A stretch of 64,000 nucleotides of DNA from Liolophura sinensis (GCF_032854445.1 NC_088301.1:52813187-52877186); one strand, 5' to 3'; shown: positions 1-15,400, counted from the first letter of the stretch. Program-made: numbers and translations. Notes: a model not told the origin generated them from the letters alone.

Positions 1-567
1 TGTGACTCCTTTCTCAGAATTTTAGATTGATCAGTTTTTTGAGCATACATTTTGATCCATTGCCAAACTGCCAGAGAACATAGAAATGCACATTTGTGTT
101 ACTGGTGTCCTCATGATGTAATCACAAACACAGTCCTGCATCAAGTCTAAGCAAGGTGCCTCATGTGATTCTGAGACAGTCAGAGCTCCGCATGTAAATT
201 CCCCCCATGTGGCCACCTGGTGTCAGGTATCAGCCATATTTAACACTTCTTGTCACAATAACCTCAGACCTCAGATAGAGCTCATGTTCATTTGGCTTTA
301 CGAGCTCCTGTCAGCAGAACGCCATGTAAATGGCGGAAACTGTATGTATCTGTTGGATCGCCGGCAGTTTTGGAATCTTAGGGTCTAGATAAGACAGGCA
401 TAATACCGTGTAGGACAAGCCAAAGCTGGGCTGACACTCCAAATGAGAGCTCGACATCAATCACCCTCATGAATTCTGGATACCTCTACCTGACGGGCTA
501 TATTTTCTCATTCCAGCTTCCAAACTGCATTGCCTTCCAGTCAGCTTGGAATTAACCAGGCTTCAAC

Positions 568-586
568 ATGATGATGATGATGATGA
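568..586. repeat. ATG trinucleotide microsatellite
   Basis: About six perfect ATG triplets in a row. No coding context is visible around it. Confidence 0.9.
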
Positions 587-641
587 CAAATCCCTGATGT
601 TTTAATAACAGGCAGTTTATGTATTACCACACATGCTGGAA

Positions 642-703
642 AGCCCAGCAATGATTTACACAACCATCAAACAGCCCAGCAATGATTTACACAACCATCA
701 AAC
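642..703. repeat. Perfect 31-bp tandem duplication
   Basis: A 31-bp unit beginning AGCCCAGCAATGATTTACAC is present twice, at 642-672 and 673-703, with no mismatch. This suggests a recent slippage or tandem duplication event. Confidence 0.95.
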
Positions 704-2379
704 TACGCAAGAAAATCGTCAAGAAAGTTTTACGGATTTCCAATTTACAGCCTGATCCCTGGTTCAGTTCAGGGCAAAACAATCCTAGTAACTCCAATGC
801 TAACGTACATGTACATCACTGCATTGAAACTGGCTGTCGGAAACAATATCACTAGTTAGGCCTCCTTTCCTCTTATAAGGGTGATTCAAAAATCTCTACC
901 CCACCACCTTCCACTTCCCCCTCATGTCAGTTGCGGAACCCTTTCAGAGAGGTCAGATTAAAAATTTACCACACACTGACGTTAATTCAAGGAAGCAGGG
1001 CAGTCTGTCTGGAAACCCAACACTCCAAACTCTTAAGACAGTCTACCCTTTGACTTCTTACAAACCCTCCAATGTCCCTCAAACCTAAATTACCATACAA
1101 TTTGGCTGAATGATTTTTCTGGAACTTCCTTGAGCTCCAAATAGCCACACGTGGTATAAAGTCTCCCACATAACTGACCGTTAATTCCATCCAGGAATCA
1201 TTTCACATGGTTTTAGTTACACAGATGGGTCTGGTGTGATACGAAAACTTGAAAAAGCTTTCTACACAGCACATGGCATTGCCCCTACACTTGAGCGAAC
1301 ACTAGACAAGTATTCCAGACAATTCTTCCATCCAAGGCAACAAACACGAACCATCCAGGAGTTCAAGAGCCTTAAGCCTATCTGGTATCTCTTTGGAGAT
1401 TTTAGTTTGATGTTCAAAATCAAACTCCCCAAAACATCAAATCTTATTTCATGTTGGCTTTAGCTGTCTGGCTGTACACACTTCCAGAGCTGATACCAGC
1501 ATTAAGTCCTTCAGCTAAGAAATGTAAAATATTGTGAAACCCAGGCTGTTCAAAAGCAGACTTTCACTACATGATCTTGAGACCAGTCCATGCTTTGACA
1601 TCCCAAAGCATCTTTAGAGGCGATTTTGTCCCAGGAAGTGAAATCCATTCTTCAAATAGACTTTACAGGGTTGGAAGACTGTAAATATGCCCACACTCAG
1701 CTCTCCATATTCGCATGTCAACAGAACCTTGGCTGGCTTAATTAAAATAAAATAAACGCAGCCTTGCCTCTTTGAGAGGGAAGTCTGCAAGTAAAGTTGG
1801 TCACTGAGAGTTTATGTAATCTGAAAGCGCAGAATGCTGTAGGGACCATGAAGATTTTGGAGCAACAACTTTGCGGCCAAAGAAATGTCAGAAAACAGTT
1901 CAATAAAGCCAAAGCATTTACACAAAGGAGTTGTTTCAATACTTGCATAAAAATGGCAATCCTATATATTCCCTACCTGAACATGAATTCCCTAATTTAA
2001 CTATATGCAGTGAAGTAAAGAAAAAAATATTGATCGATCTATAAAGTTACCATTAGTGAGGAACGTGTTTTTATTTACTTCATGACAAGGGGCGAGAAAA
2101 AACACTAACTCTATGCGATTACGTCAGGAATGCCACTAAAATTTCCATCCGATCAGATCCCCAGGCTTTAGAAAGGGTCTTTCGTAGTAAGTAACTTGAC
2201 CATTCAAACCGTAAGACTTAATCAAATGCCAGAAATCCAATTCTGACACTGATAAATAGAGAGGTAATGAACCAGAAATAATAGTCAGGCTTTAATACGA
2301 GTACTGCATACACTTTGCCACAGCCATTTTCTGCTTGTCGGAAAAACTACACACTGAATGACATGTAATCAATTGTTTC

Positions 2380-2450
2380 AAAGAGACCGGAGGAAAAAAG
2401 AACACAAAGAGGAGGGGAAAAAAAAGACAGAAAGAGAGAGTGAGAGCTAG
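2380..2450 (+). repeat. Polypurine tract
   Basis: About 70 bases that are almost only A and G on the plus strand, interrupted by a few C. Long purine tracts can form triplex DNA and are common in introns. No function is implied by the sequence alone. Confidence 0.7.
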
Positions 2451-4483
2451 GAACAGACAGACAGAGCTCTGGAGACATAGGTCCAAAATGTCAGCTTTAA
2501 CATAATTGATCAATAATGGTGAAAACAGTACATGCACACATATATTTATACATAGAAATCTGAAGAAACAAGTGGAGTTTGGCAAAATGTACATGTATTT
2601 GTATCAAAAGCATAACACTGGCAATGTACATGTATGAAAAGAAAAATACCTGTCTATAGGTGTACAAATGTATACATAGATGTAAACCTTGCCTTCTCAT
2701 CTGGCATTTGTCGACTGCAAAAGTACGTTACAAATATATGTAAGTACAAACATTTGTAATTGTGTACTGTATGTTGCAAAACTTTATATCGACCTATAGA
2801 TAGTTCCGCTTTTACATTTATGCTTAGAAGAGTAAAGCATAATGGATGAAAATAACTACAATGTGATATAAAACAATACAGGTTTTTTCAGGAACTCTCA
2901 CGCACATGTATTTCCTAAGAACTTAAAATTCTCCAGTAGCACTGTGTTGCAGAATATCGCATTTGTGCAAAAAACAAACAGAATCAAAATTCAGGAATCA
3001 AGTTGCTACAGTAAATATCACATCTCCTCCATAAACAAACAATAAACTTAAAACAGTTTATTACTCCCAAATATTAAAATTGAGGAGTATGGAAGAGTCA
3101 AAAAAATTCATTGATCACACACACAACATGGTCGAAAAATGTGAGGAATAGTACATGGAAGTGTGATCAAACATGATCCAAAATACACAGCACTCATTAC
3201 TGTCACACTGACCATAGGGATTCATACACGCACATTTTACGAACCGACATAAATTTCATAAAATTCAGTTTAAAACCCACTTTTGTCATCCAAAACTAAA
3301 TCTTTTCCGTAAAAAAGCATTTTAACCACAGAAATCAATATATTGAGGGGGAAAAAAACACTACAAAATTGAATCGTAGAGATAACTTTTCGAAATTTAA
3401 GTACAAAAACTAGAACATTCCAAAAGTAAAAATAAAGCATACAATACTTTGATTTTTTTTTCCAGAACTAGTATATGTGGTCATGTGTCAATCATCAACA
3501 CATTCATTTAAGCAGGTCAAGTGTGCGGGTTGGGGATTTCTCCTGGGGTCAATAGGCCTTTACTCTGAAGTGGGCAAGGAACATAATTCTGAGCAATTGG
3601 TCTACAAATACGGATCCATATGTCTGCCCACAATGAACCTGACAAAATACATTTGAACATGTGAGCCTTATCTACACAGACTTTCATCCAACTACACTGG
3701 ATGAAAATTCCATAAAAAGGAAGAAAGTGGAAAAGTTAACAGTGTCATAATTAAATTACACTCAAAATTCTATCGATAATAATCATTGCATTACTAAGAG
3801 ATGAATGGGGTAGCACAGATTTCCAAATGTCTTCCACAGTTTTAGCTGAAGATTTACACTTATACACATGTACTTAGCATGTATATTTATACATATGGAT
3901 GTACATGTATGTCGCATAAACAAGTACATATATACATGTACAGTATGCATGCAGGCATTCAGCATCGGATGAAGTACCAAGCTTCACTGGCAACTATGTG
4001 TTACAGGATATATTGGGATCAACAAAGGTTCTGCATTGAATTATCATGCACACTCCACTAAACTGTGCATTCTGCCGAGAGTAAAATAACAAAGAAAGCA
4101 TGATTTATCTCCCTTTTCTGGCCCAGGTTCTTTGAGACCCGACTGTCTGCAGAATAGCTTGTGTGGACAAGTTTGTTCCTGTGCGATGGCAGCACCATGT
4201 AGAGTGCCACTGCTGGCAGTAGTACTGGATTTACAGCAGCCTGTTTAGCACCGCAGCTATTTTCAGACTGGCAGGATCAAGGAGTTAGCAGGGCCGTCAA
4301 GCTCAAATGCTACCTTTAGCTGGATTAAATCGAAATCTGCCACTTGGAACCATGCAGCAAGACAGATGGGAGCTTAAGTTGTCCCTGGTGAGGATTGACT
4401 CTTGGTGCAGTGTGAACCCATTTCTCAGACTTTAATTCACCCGACAGCATCGTCATGCAGAGAATAGCATTTAAATATTGTTC

Positions 4484-4515
4484 ATATACATATATATATA
4501 TATACATGTATATAA
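4484..4515. repeat. TA-rich microsatellite ending in a TACATGTATA word
   Basis: A run of alternating T and A flanked on both sides by TACA/CATGTA sequence. It looks like a TACATGTA-type palindrome that has decayed or expanded into a TA repeat. Confidence 0.75.
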
Positions 4516-7500
4516 GTGTTTGCATGTGTAACTACACTCTACTATTCAAGTGAAACATGGAATTTAAGAAAATAGCTTATATGTATTTGTGCATGAAAAC
4601 ATTATACACAGACATTCGAAGGGGTGATATCTTCAAATAATGAATATTAGTTTACATGTACATGTATTGACAGAACATTGTGATTTCACTCCATCCTTTA
4701 GTATGTAAGTTTTAAATGTCCCACTTAAAGACTTGCAACATGTGGCCCAAGAATAATCGCATTAATCCAATGGCCACAGAGGCAGCCACTAGCCAGCATA
4801 TGTCAGCGGCACAAAGATTAGTGCTTATACCGAATCTATACATGTGTGTGTATTACACAGACCCTATGCATATTTTTGCAAACCTTCACCAGATCAATAT
4901 CTCATATCTATGTTGGCTTCACACAGAATGAAATTCAAGCAAAGACATGCAGCTTGACAGGATTAAACAGTGCAGCACTGGCCGACATCAGTGTGCCTTT
5001 TGTTCTGCCCCGACACAGCATGGAGCTCTTATCCCTTGTTCTCCCAGATATGATGCAAAAAGAAAACACGACAAAACAGATACAGCATGTATGACAAGAA
5101 CACTGGTTTCCTCAGGGCATACATGTTGGTTTCTTAAAAATTATATTTGCAGTGGTAAATAACATACCAGCTTTTCTTCTACAATGTATGTGGACAGCCC
5201 TGTGAGGGCCGAGAAGAAATAACTTCTGCCAAAAATTCTCCTTTTATAATCATGCAATAATTTTTTCATCATTTTTTTTTCTTTCACACTTTCATTACAA
5301 ACTGCACAAAAAGAAACTGATGGAAAGCATCAAACAGATATAAACAAAGACTCAAAGACATCAAATACTGCAAACCAAGTGTCACCACTTACACGTCTGT
5401 ATACATGTGGTGTTCATTTATGTGCATTTCCAAGCAATGCTGGCAATCTTATGTACCCCAAATTAGGTTATCCATATTTACAATTCAGTACCATTCCCTC
5501 TAGCTACTGTTTTTATTTTATTTTATTTTTTTTTTCTTATTTCCTTTTTTTTTTTGCTTTATTTTTTATTTATTTATTTTTTTTTTTGTTTGGATTCATT
5601 TATGTGATCTGCAGCTAAGACCCAAAGATGATGGCTACCTCGTTGTCAATATCCTTAGATATTAATTATGGATGTTGTAATCACAGAATATAGCTTTAGG
5701 CTCGCATTATTCACTATCTGCTTTAGAGAAGGAAAAATCCCTAACAAAACATGCCACACAAGCAAGTTCATTCTAGGCAGGGTGTTAATAAATAATTGAT
5801 TATTGTTGATCATAAAGTAAAACTACCATAAAAGGAGGGGTGACTCAGCAAAAATCAATATTCAAGACCATTTTTGCTTGAATTCAATAAGATATACATG
5901 TACATACAAGCGAGTCTCTGATTTTCTGTGACTAAAGCAGCAGTGGATGCAGTTATTCAATGTTCAATATGAATTTATTTGAAAACCAATTCATTCTTTA
6001 TATCATTATAAAATTTAACCACCTTTACTGAGGTACTGAACACTACAATGCAATTCTTGCCAACAGACAAGATGGTAGGGCTACACCATGTAGCTAAAAT
6101 GACATGACTGTCAAAAAAAAAAAAAACAGCAGTAATTTTATTCACTGATGGAGGGGTACATAATGAATGGCATATTCCATTCTCCTGCTTCTGATCTTTT
6201 ACTCTCAGGTGTAAACCCTTGTGTCAGGTTTACAATAAACTGCAGGCTACCATCTGCATTCAATAAAACAAACTACATTTGTAAGAGGAACAAAAACCAT
6301 CCAGACAAGGTCATAGTCTATGTTTCCATGGGCACAGATGAGGTATTAAATGTTGTCATCCTACCAGGGACTGGAGGAAAAGCATTAGTCCTGTGGACCA
6401 TTTTGAGTATAGGCAAAGCTGGATGTCTGACCACAGAATGTGAGCCAGCACTAGACATGAGGAAGTACATGCACAAATGTATTTGGTACAACTACTGGCT
6501 TCATGCTTCTCCCAACATCCCTGTCTCCACAGGGTTAATTAAAAATGAAAGGTGGACAAAAGCTGACCGGACACAAAAGCCAATGACACAAAACTGAAAA
6601 GCGAGTTTGACCAGACTGCTGATGTCATATCTAAGACTTGACGTGAGGACGACCGAGGCCACAGAACTGGACGTGCCAGTTTTCACGGGCATGTAAATTT
6701 GTTAATTAAGTGCAGAGCTAGACGAGGCGCTGTCCATAGCTGGAGTGATGGCCCCATTTCTACACGTAATTGTCCAAACAGTTGCCTGATCAATAATTCA
6801 AAGTCAGTCACCCATAAATCCTGATCTCTCCTGGGAGCCTTGCCTACGTTAACGCGATAATGAATGGCCCACATTTTTCTCTCCATACTCCACATGCTAT
6901 TCAATCCCGTAATATGTCAACAATAAACACCTTGTCCATGCCCACGCTGACCCCTGTCCAATCCTCAACAACAGTCCCCCTCCACCCCCACCCAACCTTT
7001 TCCACCTTCAGTGACGCATCACAAAATCCACACAGACTATCACACAAAGTGGATTTTCATACATTGCTGCTGCCACCACCCAAGAATTATCACTTCAGAT
7101 GGAGAACTGACCATTATGCCGAGGCTGACAAAGCACACTGCACTTATCCAATTGCATTCCTTCGCAATTTGTATGCCACAATTTCTCCTGTAAATTCAGC
7201 GATTGGCAAAAGCCAGAGTCAAGCTCATCACAATTACATGAATGTTAGAGGAACAACAATTATCCTGTATTCGCCAACCCTCAGTCGTAATTATATCAGC
7301 CATAATCAGCTTTACACATTACTCTACATGGCACACAGACATAGCACAATAAAAGAATAGGTCTATAGCACCAAGAAAGACTTGTGCCCTTATAAATCTG
7401 GACAAAAGGAGGAGCCATTTCTGACCTACATCAAAGTATAAAACCTGACACAATGCGTAGTTTTTGGAAGTGCAGAGAGGTAAACAAGAAACCATATCTC

Positions 7501-10500
7501 GTGTATGTTTCTCTTCATGGATTGAAACCTAGGTTCAAGGTCAGCATCATTAAAGCAATTTTTAATAAAATGCACAATTACCTATAAATATGATTCTACA
7601 GAAATACTCACTCTGAATATAATCACAGGACTTGTTTGCATATTCTGACAAAACTCAATAATCCATGTTGATAAATTATTCCATGTCATTTGTTTGAGCT
7701 TTATTACCATAGAAGAAGTCTTTGTTAAATTGGCAGCATTCTGCTTTAGTATCGATATACATGAGCAATGCTATGTATCTCTCTCTGATAATCGCGCATC
7801 TCTATGACAAATACATGCATTATGCTGCAACCTTTGCTTTGTAAATATGGCTATACATGTGTGTATTGATGTTTATAGGCAAGAAATATTACATCATATA
7901 TTCATACGATGCACACCTTCACGTTTATGCAGGTAACTAAAACCTTTACTTTTATGAAGCAATAAATTAATCGATTTTTTCTTGACAAAATCTGCTGGTT
8001 CTGTTATGTTTATTCTTTTATTTTTCTTGAAAACCAATCAATTTCTGTGTATACTGGGCATGATAAAGTGCAAATTGATGAATCCTTTAGGCAAGACGAA
8101 CAATCTTGTACCAACATTATGTAAGTCAATATAGACGTGGTAACAGAATGGGTAGCTTCAGGATATTGACATACCGTGACTGGTTGCATCACGGATCAAA
8201 CAAGCAACGTATATCGAGATCCATATAGAGCATGTGAAGAGAGAAGCTCAACAAGATTTGACGAGGGTGAAGTATGGTGTGTACATCACCTTATGAGGCC
8301 CCCAATCGATGACATACCACTTCATGTCACGCGGTATTTGTCTTATCAGGCAAACAGATAACCCAATGAGAAGGCATTACATGCACGTGTAAATATTTGT
8401 GAACGTAGCAAGAGCCTGTTCCCGAAGACATTGGAGCTTTGTGATTGATGTGATCTTAATCAACTTCCATTTCACTGGACGTGTACAACTATACAGATAG
8501 CAGTGTACACTGGCTTACCTCCCTTACAAGATGTGTGACTCTGCAGAACAGACTGTCATCTCGTAACAATAAGAGCTGTGTCCTGAATACAAGTAGTGCA
8601 ATCAATATCTGGGAAATATTTGATGGATGAGTGGATTAATCTCAGTTCTAATCTATACTCAGTTCTAAATGCAATGCACATCTGAAAAGTGAAAAATCAT
8701 GAATGAAAAATGTGTAAAATAGGTTTGGAATGTTCTATCTAAAATGTATACAATGTATTGCAGAAAGCATAATTGTCTGCAACATACTGTATCTGTAACT
8801 GTATACTAAGTATATATGTTGTGCTTTACATGAATGCACAAGCTAACTTTGTGTAGAAAAACATACATGTATATTACAAGTAGCCTTGTGCATGTATGCA
8901 CTCACAGTTATGTAATGAAATTAAATAACACAAAAGTCTGTTTAACATGTTTGTTTATTTAGGTTTTTGCTTTACATGATTCTGAACATTTAAGCTTACA
9001 TGTACATTTATTTCAATCAAATAACAATGGCGTGATTTTGCATGTAGTAAAATAAGCACAAATCTGTCAGAGTTAATGTAACTTTTAGTATACATTTGCA
9101 TCTATAGTCCAAAAGATATCAGAAATGACATCACATCCACAAACAGTTTACTATCCTGCAACCAATGACTTGAGGATGAGCTATATGTACACAGTAGGTC
9201 CTAATCACATTAGAACACATGGTATTCTTCTGTGACATTGCAGTGCTTGTATACTTTATGTGTTTTATGATCACACATACACCAATACTTGGGACGTAAC
9301 AAAGGATTTTATAGCTTTGGACTGTTTTGTTTGACATGGAAGGAGTTTTGCTAGCTCCCCATTAGCTTACTCTAAAGTGGCATGTGCATGAGATCAGGCT
9401 GCTAGAACATATAATATGATTATGAAGGGCTGAAAAGGCATAGCTTCTATCTCGGTCCAGTTGGCGAGTCAAGAGTCCACCCACATGTAGGTCACGGGAG
9501 CTCTTGCCTTTTAAATAGCGGGACCTGTTTAATTTCCAATGACAAAAATTATTAAACAAAACCTGGATAAACTACATATTTGTCCTACCCTTTTTTTCTA
9601 TAATTTTTTGCTTCCTTAAAATTGTGGTATTTTGGTGTCAAAAATGGCTCCATTTTGCTGACTCAAATGCCATTTCATAAATAAGGTTGCTGAGTCTCTC
9701 TGGCCATGTTACTTACCATATTAAGTATCAAAACCATTATTTCCAGCTGTCTATGTACATGTACAAGCCGTGAACATGAAAAACTTAAAAAATTTTATCA
9801 ACACAACCTAATTGTATTAACACATTTGTCCACATTCTCCAAGTCAAAAAAAAAAAAAAAAAACGTTTCAAAATAATCAGTGGACTATACAAAATAAAAT
9901 ACAGTAATGTATACACACATATAACACAATGATGTATACATTCTGTTACACATGTATGTGCACGTCTGAATACATGAATGTACAACACATTAATATTCAT
10001 AGGCACTCCACCACTCTGAATGAATCTATACTTCATTCCAGAGTGCTTGCACATGAATGCACAAGAGATTTAAACATACATGTAAACGTGTATACTACTC
10101 CCTCACTCTCCCACCTCTATGGGTTCACACTTGCTGTCCCATATAGATACACATGTATATCATTAGATTACAACCACCCAGACTCAATACAGGTGGCAGT
10201 GGAATGTTTACCTACAAGTAAAACCAATTTATAAACAATTCATAGGTAAAACCTTTCGAAAAGAGCAATCTGGGGAGTGGATAATGTTCTGTAACCACAG
10301 GGTACAACATGAATTCCGTCTTGCACTGCATATTCCCATTGACGTTTCGGGCACATTCTGGCTGGCAATCTTTGTTTTTGATGATTTTTTTCTTCTTCGT
10401 CTTTGCACGGTATTGTTAACAGCATAGTACACGGTCAGTGGTTGGCCCAGTTCCTTGCCTAGCTGCTTATCATCCAGTCATGCCAGTGTAGATAAATCAA

Positions 10501-11916
10501 TAGCAATGTATGTACAACACTCTTGGTTATACACCACAGTTTCTGGTTCAGGTACCGCCTGTCTGGTCAGCTTAAGGCACAGGCCAATTTACATCACCCA
10601 TTAAATGAGAATTCACTTCCAGGTAAAAATATTCTCTAACACCTGTGTCCACATTGTAATAACATGGCATGGTCACCTTCATAGTTCACATTCAAACACT
10701 GTTTATAATGCTCTGGTACATATACATGTGCACTGTATGTGTTTACATGTACTATTACACTTTACATTCTAATTTACCTGTGCCTCTTCAATATGGCAAA
10801 ACCAACACAGCAAAACCGCTGGCAATTTTAATACATCTTTCCCCATCACATCCTTTTTTCTTAATTTTTTTCTGCACAATTCACTCCAGGAAAGTTTATT
10901 AATTGGATCAGAGGGACAGTCCATTTCTCCACCCACTCAGATCCTCACAGGAACATGTGCATTTTGATGTAAATCAGCCTTCACACGCAAAGGTGGATAA
11001 TGATCAAAAGAAAACAGGCTAATATTAAGATTACTGTTATTATACTGCGTTGGCCTATTTGCCTCTGTGATAATCATCAGGTTGTAAATAAGACACTGAC
11101 TCCCAGAGCAGCACTCAACCCATGTCCCACAGGGTTGTACCCATAAGGCAGCCCAAGACAGCATCAATCCAAGCCGAGTACACTTTATCAGCCTGCTAAC
11201 CTTTCTACTTCTACATGATTGCATGGTCATATATTTATTTAATTCCACTCAGCTGCCAGAACCCACTGGCAGTATGCAACTCCCCAGTCATATTTTACAC
11301 GACTATGGCAACTCACCTTTAACGAATGTGACATTACGCCTTGCCTTCCATTCTTATTTCAGGGCTTACCATACTCCACCTCGTCTACTTTTCATATTGC
11401 AAATCAGGGTGACTGAATTTGTGTCAACAACATTACATGTAACTACCACCGATAAAAAAGAAATAGCCAATTTAGCATAATGAAGAACCAGGTACATGTA
11501 TGTTGTGTCCATCCCTTTTACCTAATGCCATGTATGACATTACATGTACGGAAAATTAATATAATCTTACTTAAATAAACAACTGCATGTATTAAGCCCA
11601 TGTGCAGTTGATTTTTATCTAAGATTATCCACAAGTACAATGTATATCTACATTTGATCAACAGTCTACAAAGTGACATTTATAAAGAAAGCATGCATGG
11701 GAACATTTAAGGAATTAATCATTTGCAAAATGCAAATGTTGGGTTTTCAGACAAAAGCAGAAGTGGAAGAGAACAGATTCATTCTTGTATATTTGCAATG
11801 TGAGTATAACTAACAGTGTGATCAAACATACACAATGCACAGCACAAATACATGTATTTAGCCAAAACACACATGCCGACGACCACTGCTGCATACTAGT
11901 TCAAAAACAATCAAGT

Positions 11917-12440
11917 CTTCATATCCATCCACACATGTGCATAATCAACTCTACATATCCATCCACACAATGCATAATCACTGGATACTCATTCACACAT
12001 GTGCACGATCAACACTGCATTTCGATCCACAGGTACATGCACATAATCAAAACTGCAAATCCATCCTCACATGCACATCATCAATACAGCACACCCATCC
12101 CCATGATCAACAATGCATGTCTATCCAAACATGTGCATGGTCAACACTGTATATTCATCCAAACATGTGCATGATCAACACTGTATACCCATCCATACAT
12201 GCACATGATCAACACTACATATCCATCCAAACATGTGCATGATCAACACTGTATACCCATCCATACATGCACATGATCAACACTACATATCCATCCAAAC
12301 ATGTGCATGATCAACACTTTATATCCTTTGACAAATGCTTGATCAACACTGCATACTCATCCACACATGTGCATGATCAAATACTGCATACTCAATATAC
12401 ATGTATATATGATCAACAATGCATACCACTCCACACACAG
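11917..12440 (+). repeat. Degenerate 34-bp tandem repeat with an exact 68-bp dimer
   Basis: Units of about 34 bp built on ATGATCAACACTGTATACCC and an ACATGTGC or ACATGCAC block repeat about 14 times with substitutions. A 68-bp double unit is present exactly twice, at 12163-12230 and 12231-12298, which shows recent local amplification. The open frames over this array (11,785-12,242) come from the absence of stop codons in the unit and do not look like a gene. Confidence 0.9.
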
Positions 12441-15400
12441 GCATAAATCCATGCTCCACACCCACCCATACCTAACTGTCACCAGAATTTACCTTAATGT
12501 ACATCAAACAATCCATATATGATGACTAATTTCAAAATAGTGTTTTTGATAAAGGAAATATGTGCAAAGGCACAGTTATCCTCCTGTTATAAATGCACAC
12601 ATGTAACATGTTTCTTCACCTTGCTAAGTATAAAAATACTATTCTAAACATGTGGAACAATTCTCAGTAAACAGCCCACAAAAAAAAAGGAAAATGCAGA
12701 TCAATTCCAAAGTGCAGAAATGATGCACCTGTGCACATGTGCGTTAAAGTGTGTGGCAAAGCCATGCTGGCAAGCCCTGTTGAACACTGAACCACTCCAA
12801 TACACCTTATAAATTGACAGGAGTGTTCTGCAAACAACTGGATCTGTCCCCAATAATGCTTTACACAAATTCACAGGCATAGGTTTAACAGTTCTATCCT
12901 CTTACATGTCAGATGTCAGAAAGTGAAAGCGATAATGCCTGAATTCCAGTAGAGGAATCGTGATAAATACCAGCATTAAATGTAGATCCTAAACACATAA
13001 CTCTTCAGGTTAACATGCCTTTTATTCACCAACTCACTGACTGCAATAGAATGGAACTATATTTTAGAATCATTCTGTCTCCACTGCTGGAACTTTGGTG
13101 GTGAACATGTACATCACTATGAACTGGAATACATTTTAATAACATATACAAACTTACCAGTTAATGCATCAACTGATCAAGACAGCTTGTTTTGGCAGTT
13201 GTAAGATCCATTGAAGATTACAGCAACTTTGATTACAATCCATCTCCTATTTATACAATCTTTCTACTTGCTAGAGATAGACAATTTACTTGCTAGAGAT
13301 AGACAATTTACTTGCTAGAGATAAGACAATTTACTTGCTAGAGACAGACAAATGTGACATTACTCAATGTTTATTTCAATGTTGTTTTCAGCACCCAGTT
13401 GTTCAAGAGTCTGAACGTACCGGTATTAACAGTTAATGCTAATATTAGCTTTAATCCAGACTAACGTACCATTTACTTTGTATTTGGATGAGACATGAAC
13501 ATGTATTTTATGTTCATCAACGTTACAAAGTGTATTAACTAAGCGGATGAAATAATAGTTTTATGTGAAGTTGTGAATTAAAAATAAACCAGCAACAAGA
13601 ATGTGGTATAAAACAGAAACTATTCTAAGAAATATTTGCCCACCAGTAATGCTTAAGTTAATATTAGTACAAACAGGTTGCAGAAAACTGTTTACATGAG
13701 GGTATACTAAAAACAAACTGTAAACTGTTTATGGCACCATGAAGTCTTTACCTAAACATGTTACAGTTTCATACAATAGCTGGTACAAACACACTGGATG
13801 AATTATGTAAGCCTACTAAGCAGCTTGGAGTCAGGATATGGCTGACTGTTGAAGTAAAGCCATAAGGCACATGGACAGACAATGATGACAGGGGACAATG
13901 GCAGAGAGCAATCAATGATCTTAATACTCATCAGACAGAACCTTGAAACTCAGTAAGACAGTATCACTAATTTAATGCCATCTTAGAGAGATCTAAAGAC
14001 CTTGTAACAAGATCTGAGAATTCCCTATTCACTGATGAGATACTATGATTATGATGAGGTTTGGTTTACGCTAGAACTTTCACACCGAAAACAGCATAGA
14101 TCTCCTACAACAAATAACAGGACCCTCGGCATATTGATTTGTCAAGTTACAAATGTAAGCATGCATAGAGCAACAACAACACTTGTGGTGCAGGAATGCT
14201 CAAATGTATGCATATGTTTGTGCATTCTGGCACCATGAAACGACCCTGACAATATACAGGGTGATGTCTAACGTGCAAGTAACGATGACTTTCGGTTCAT
14301 CAAACAGTAGGTAGCTGTAGGCAATAGAACATTACATGTGAACACCACATAACATCAAACACTGTTGCATTTACATGCTAAAAAGACAGTGAACAGTGCT
14401 CAGCTGTGAAACAATTTGACGAGCACTATAAACCACCTCAGGTGTGGTAATATAACAGTGAATACTGATGTCCATCTGACTGATGAAGTGTCAACATTGC
14501 ATGTCCCATGGCTGTTAACATGCTTTATGCTATGTTCCCTTCCCATGGACTCCAGCAGTAGCCAGCTGCAATATCTGTTTTTTTAACCAGGAATAAATGC
14601 AACGCTGAATTTTACACGGATCAGAAACATACATCCTCAATGAGGCTGAACTAATCCAGCCCCAGATTATTAAAGAATTTTACAGAGCTCTACTACATGT
14701 GTGTCTGTATTCACCCAAAGCATGTAATAATACTTGTAAAAGGATCTGATACTCTTCCTCCAAGCTAAAGTTAAATTTTTCATTGTCACTTTCCACATAG
14801 TCTGGATAGCTGGTTTGCATGCACATGTGTGTCCAGTATTACAAAGGAACACAGACAGTCCTGTACACTCAACATTTGCCTTCATCTGTCTAACTTTCTC
14901 CTACAATGTAGTTGTCATCATTACATTCCAAGCAAAGTTTTATGGTTAGCTCAATCTGCACACCACTGACAAGGATCGGCAAACTTTATGAGAAATTCCA
15001 CATCTGAATTCTTGGGGAGCAGATGTGTGTCTTCCTTTGAAATGTCATGTTCTGTTCAGCAATTCTGACTACTGATAGTCTGTAATCCATTCTGACAATC
15101 TGACCTTTGCACGCCGAGAACTAGTCTGCCCGGGGGCTACATGATAGTCTGATCTTCATTCTTTAATCACTGCTTCCTCTGATAGAGATGAGAGGTCTAT
15201 AATCTTTTGGGGTGCCCTGTTAGAAACAATCTAAGATAAAAATGACCTTGCACAGAGTTAAGCCAAATTGGGTCCACACCCTCTGAGAACTGACCTTGAC
15301 TATGTCTACCAAACTTTAACATCAACTGACATGTGTACATGTTCTCATTTCCGGCTCTATTCATATTCTGTAGGAAAATCAGCTAGCTGCACACATGAAT

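Larger units (their letters stand above)
1..11916. other. Non-coding, probable intron sequence of a long minus-strand gene
   Basis: No exon is supported here. The sequence is AT-rich and CpG-poor, with many TACATGTA and ACATGTACATGT words (for example near 808, 2590, 5893, 8870, 9000). A T-rich tract lies at about 5510-5590 and an A-tract at 9846-9863. Open frames of up to 166 codons occur (6148-6597 and 6860-7360, plus), but they have no recognisable domain, signal or splice context. Because the candidate exons at 20.1 and 35.1 kb read leftwards, this stretch is inferred to be intron of that gene or its 3' flank. Confidence 0.5.

Noticed and set aside
4060-4272. 70-codon minus-strand stretch with a hydrophobic segment (LLPAVALYMVLP)
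   Set aside because: No convincing acceptor or start. Phase relative to the exon at 20.1 kb cannot be tested. Chance cannot be excluded.
6148-6597. 149-codon plus-strand open frame
   Set aside because: No recognisable domain, no clear splice or promoter context, and length close to what chance allows in 64 kb of AT-rich sequence.
6860-7360. 166-codon plus-strand open frame rich in His, Thr, Ser and Pro
   Set aside because: The frame owes its openness to C-rich sequence with few TAA/TAG. Residue pattern is not protein-like and no neighbours support it.
8517-8560. Microexon-like site on the minus strand (GTAAGCC donor, CTGTTCTGCAG acceptor)
   Set aside because: Only about 20 bp and no phase support; the donor is part of the recurring GGGAGGTAA word.
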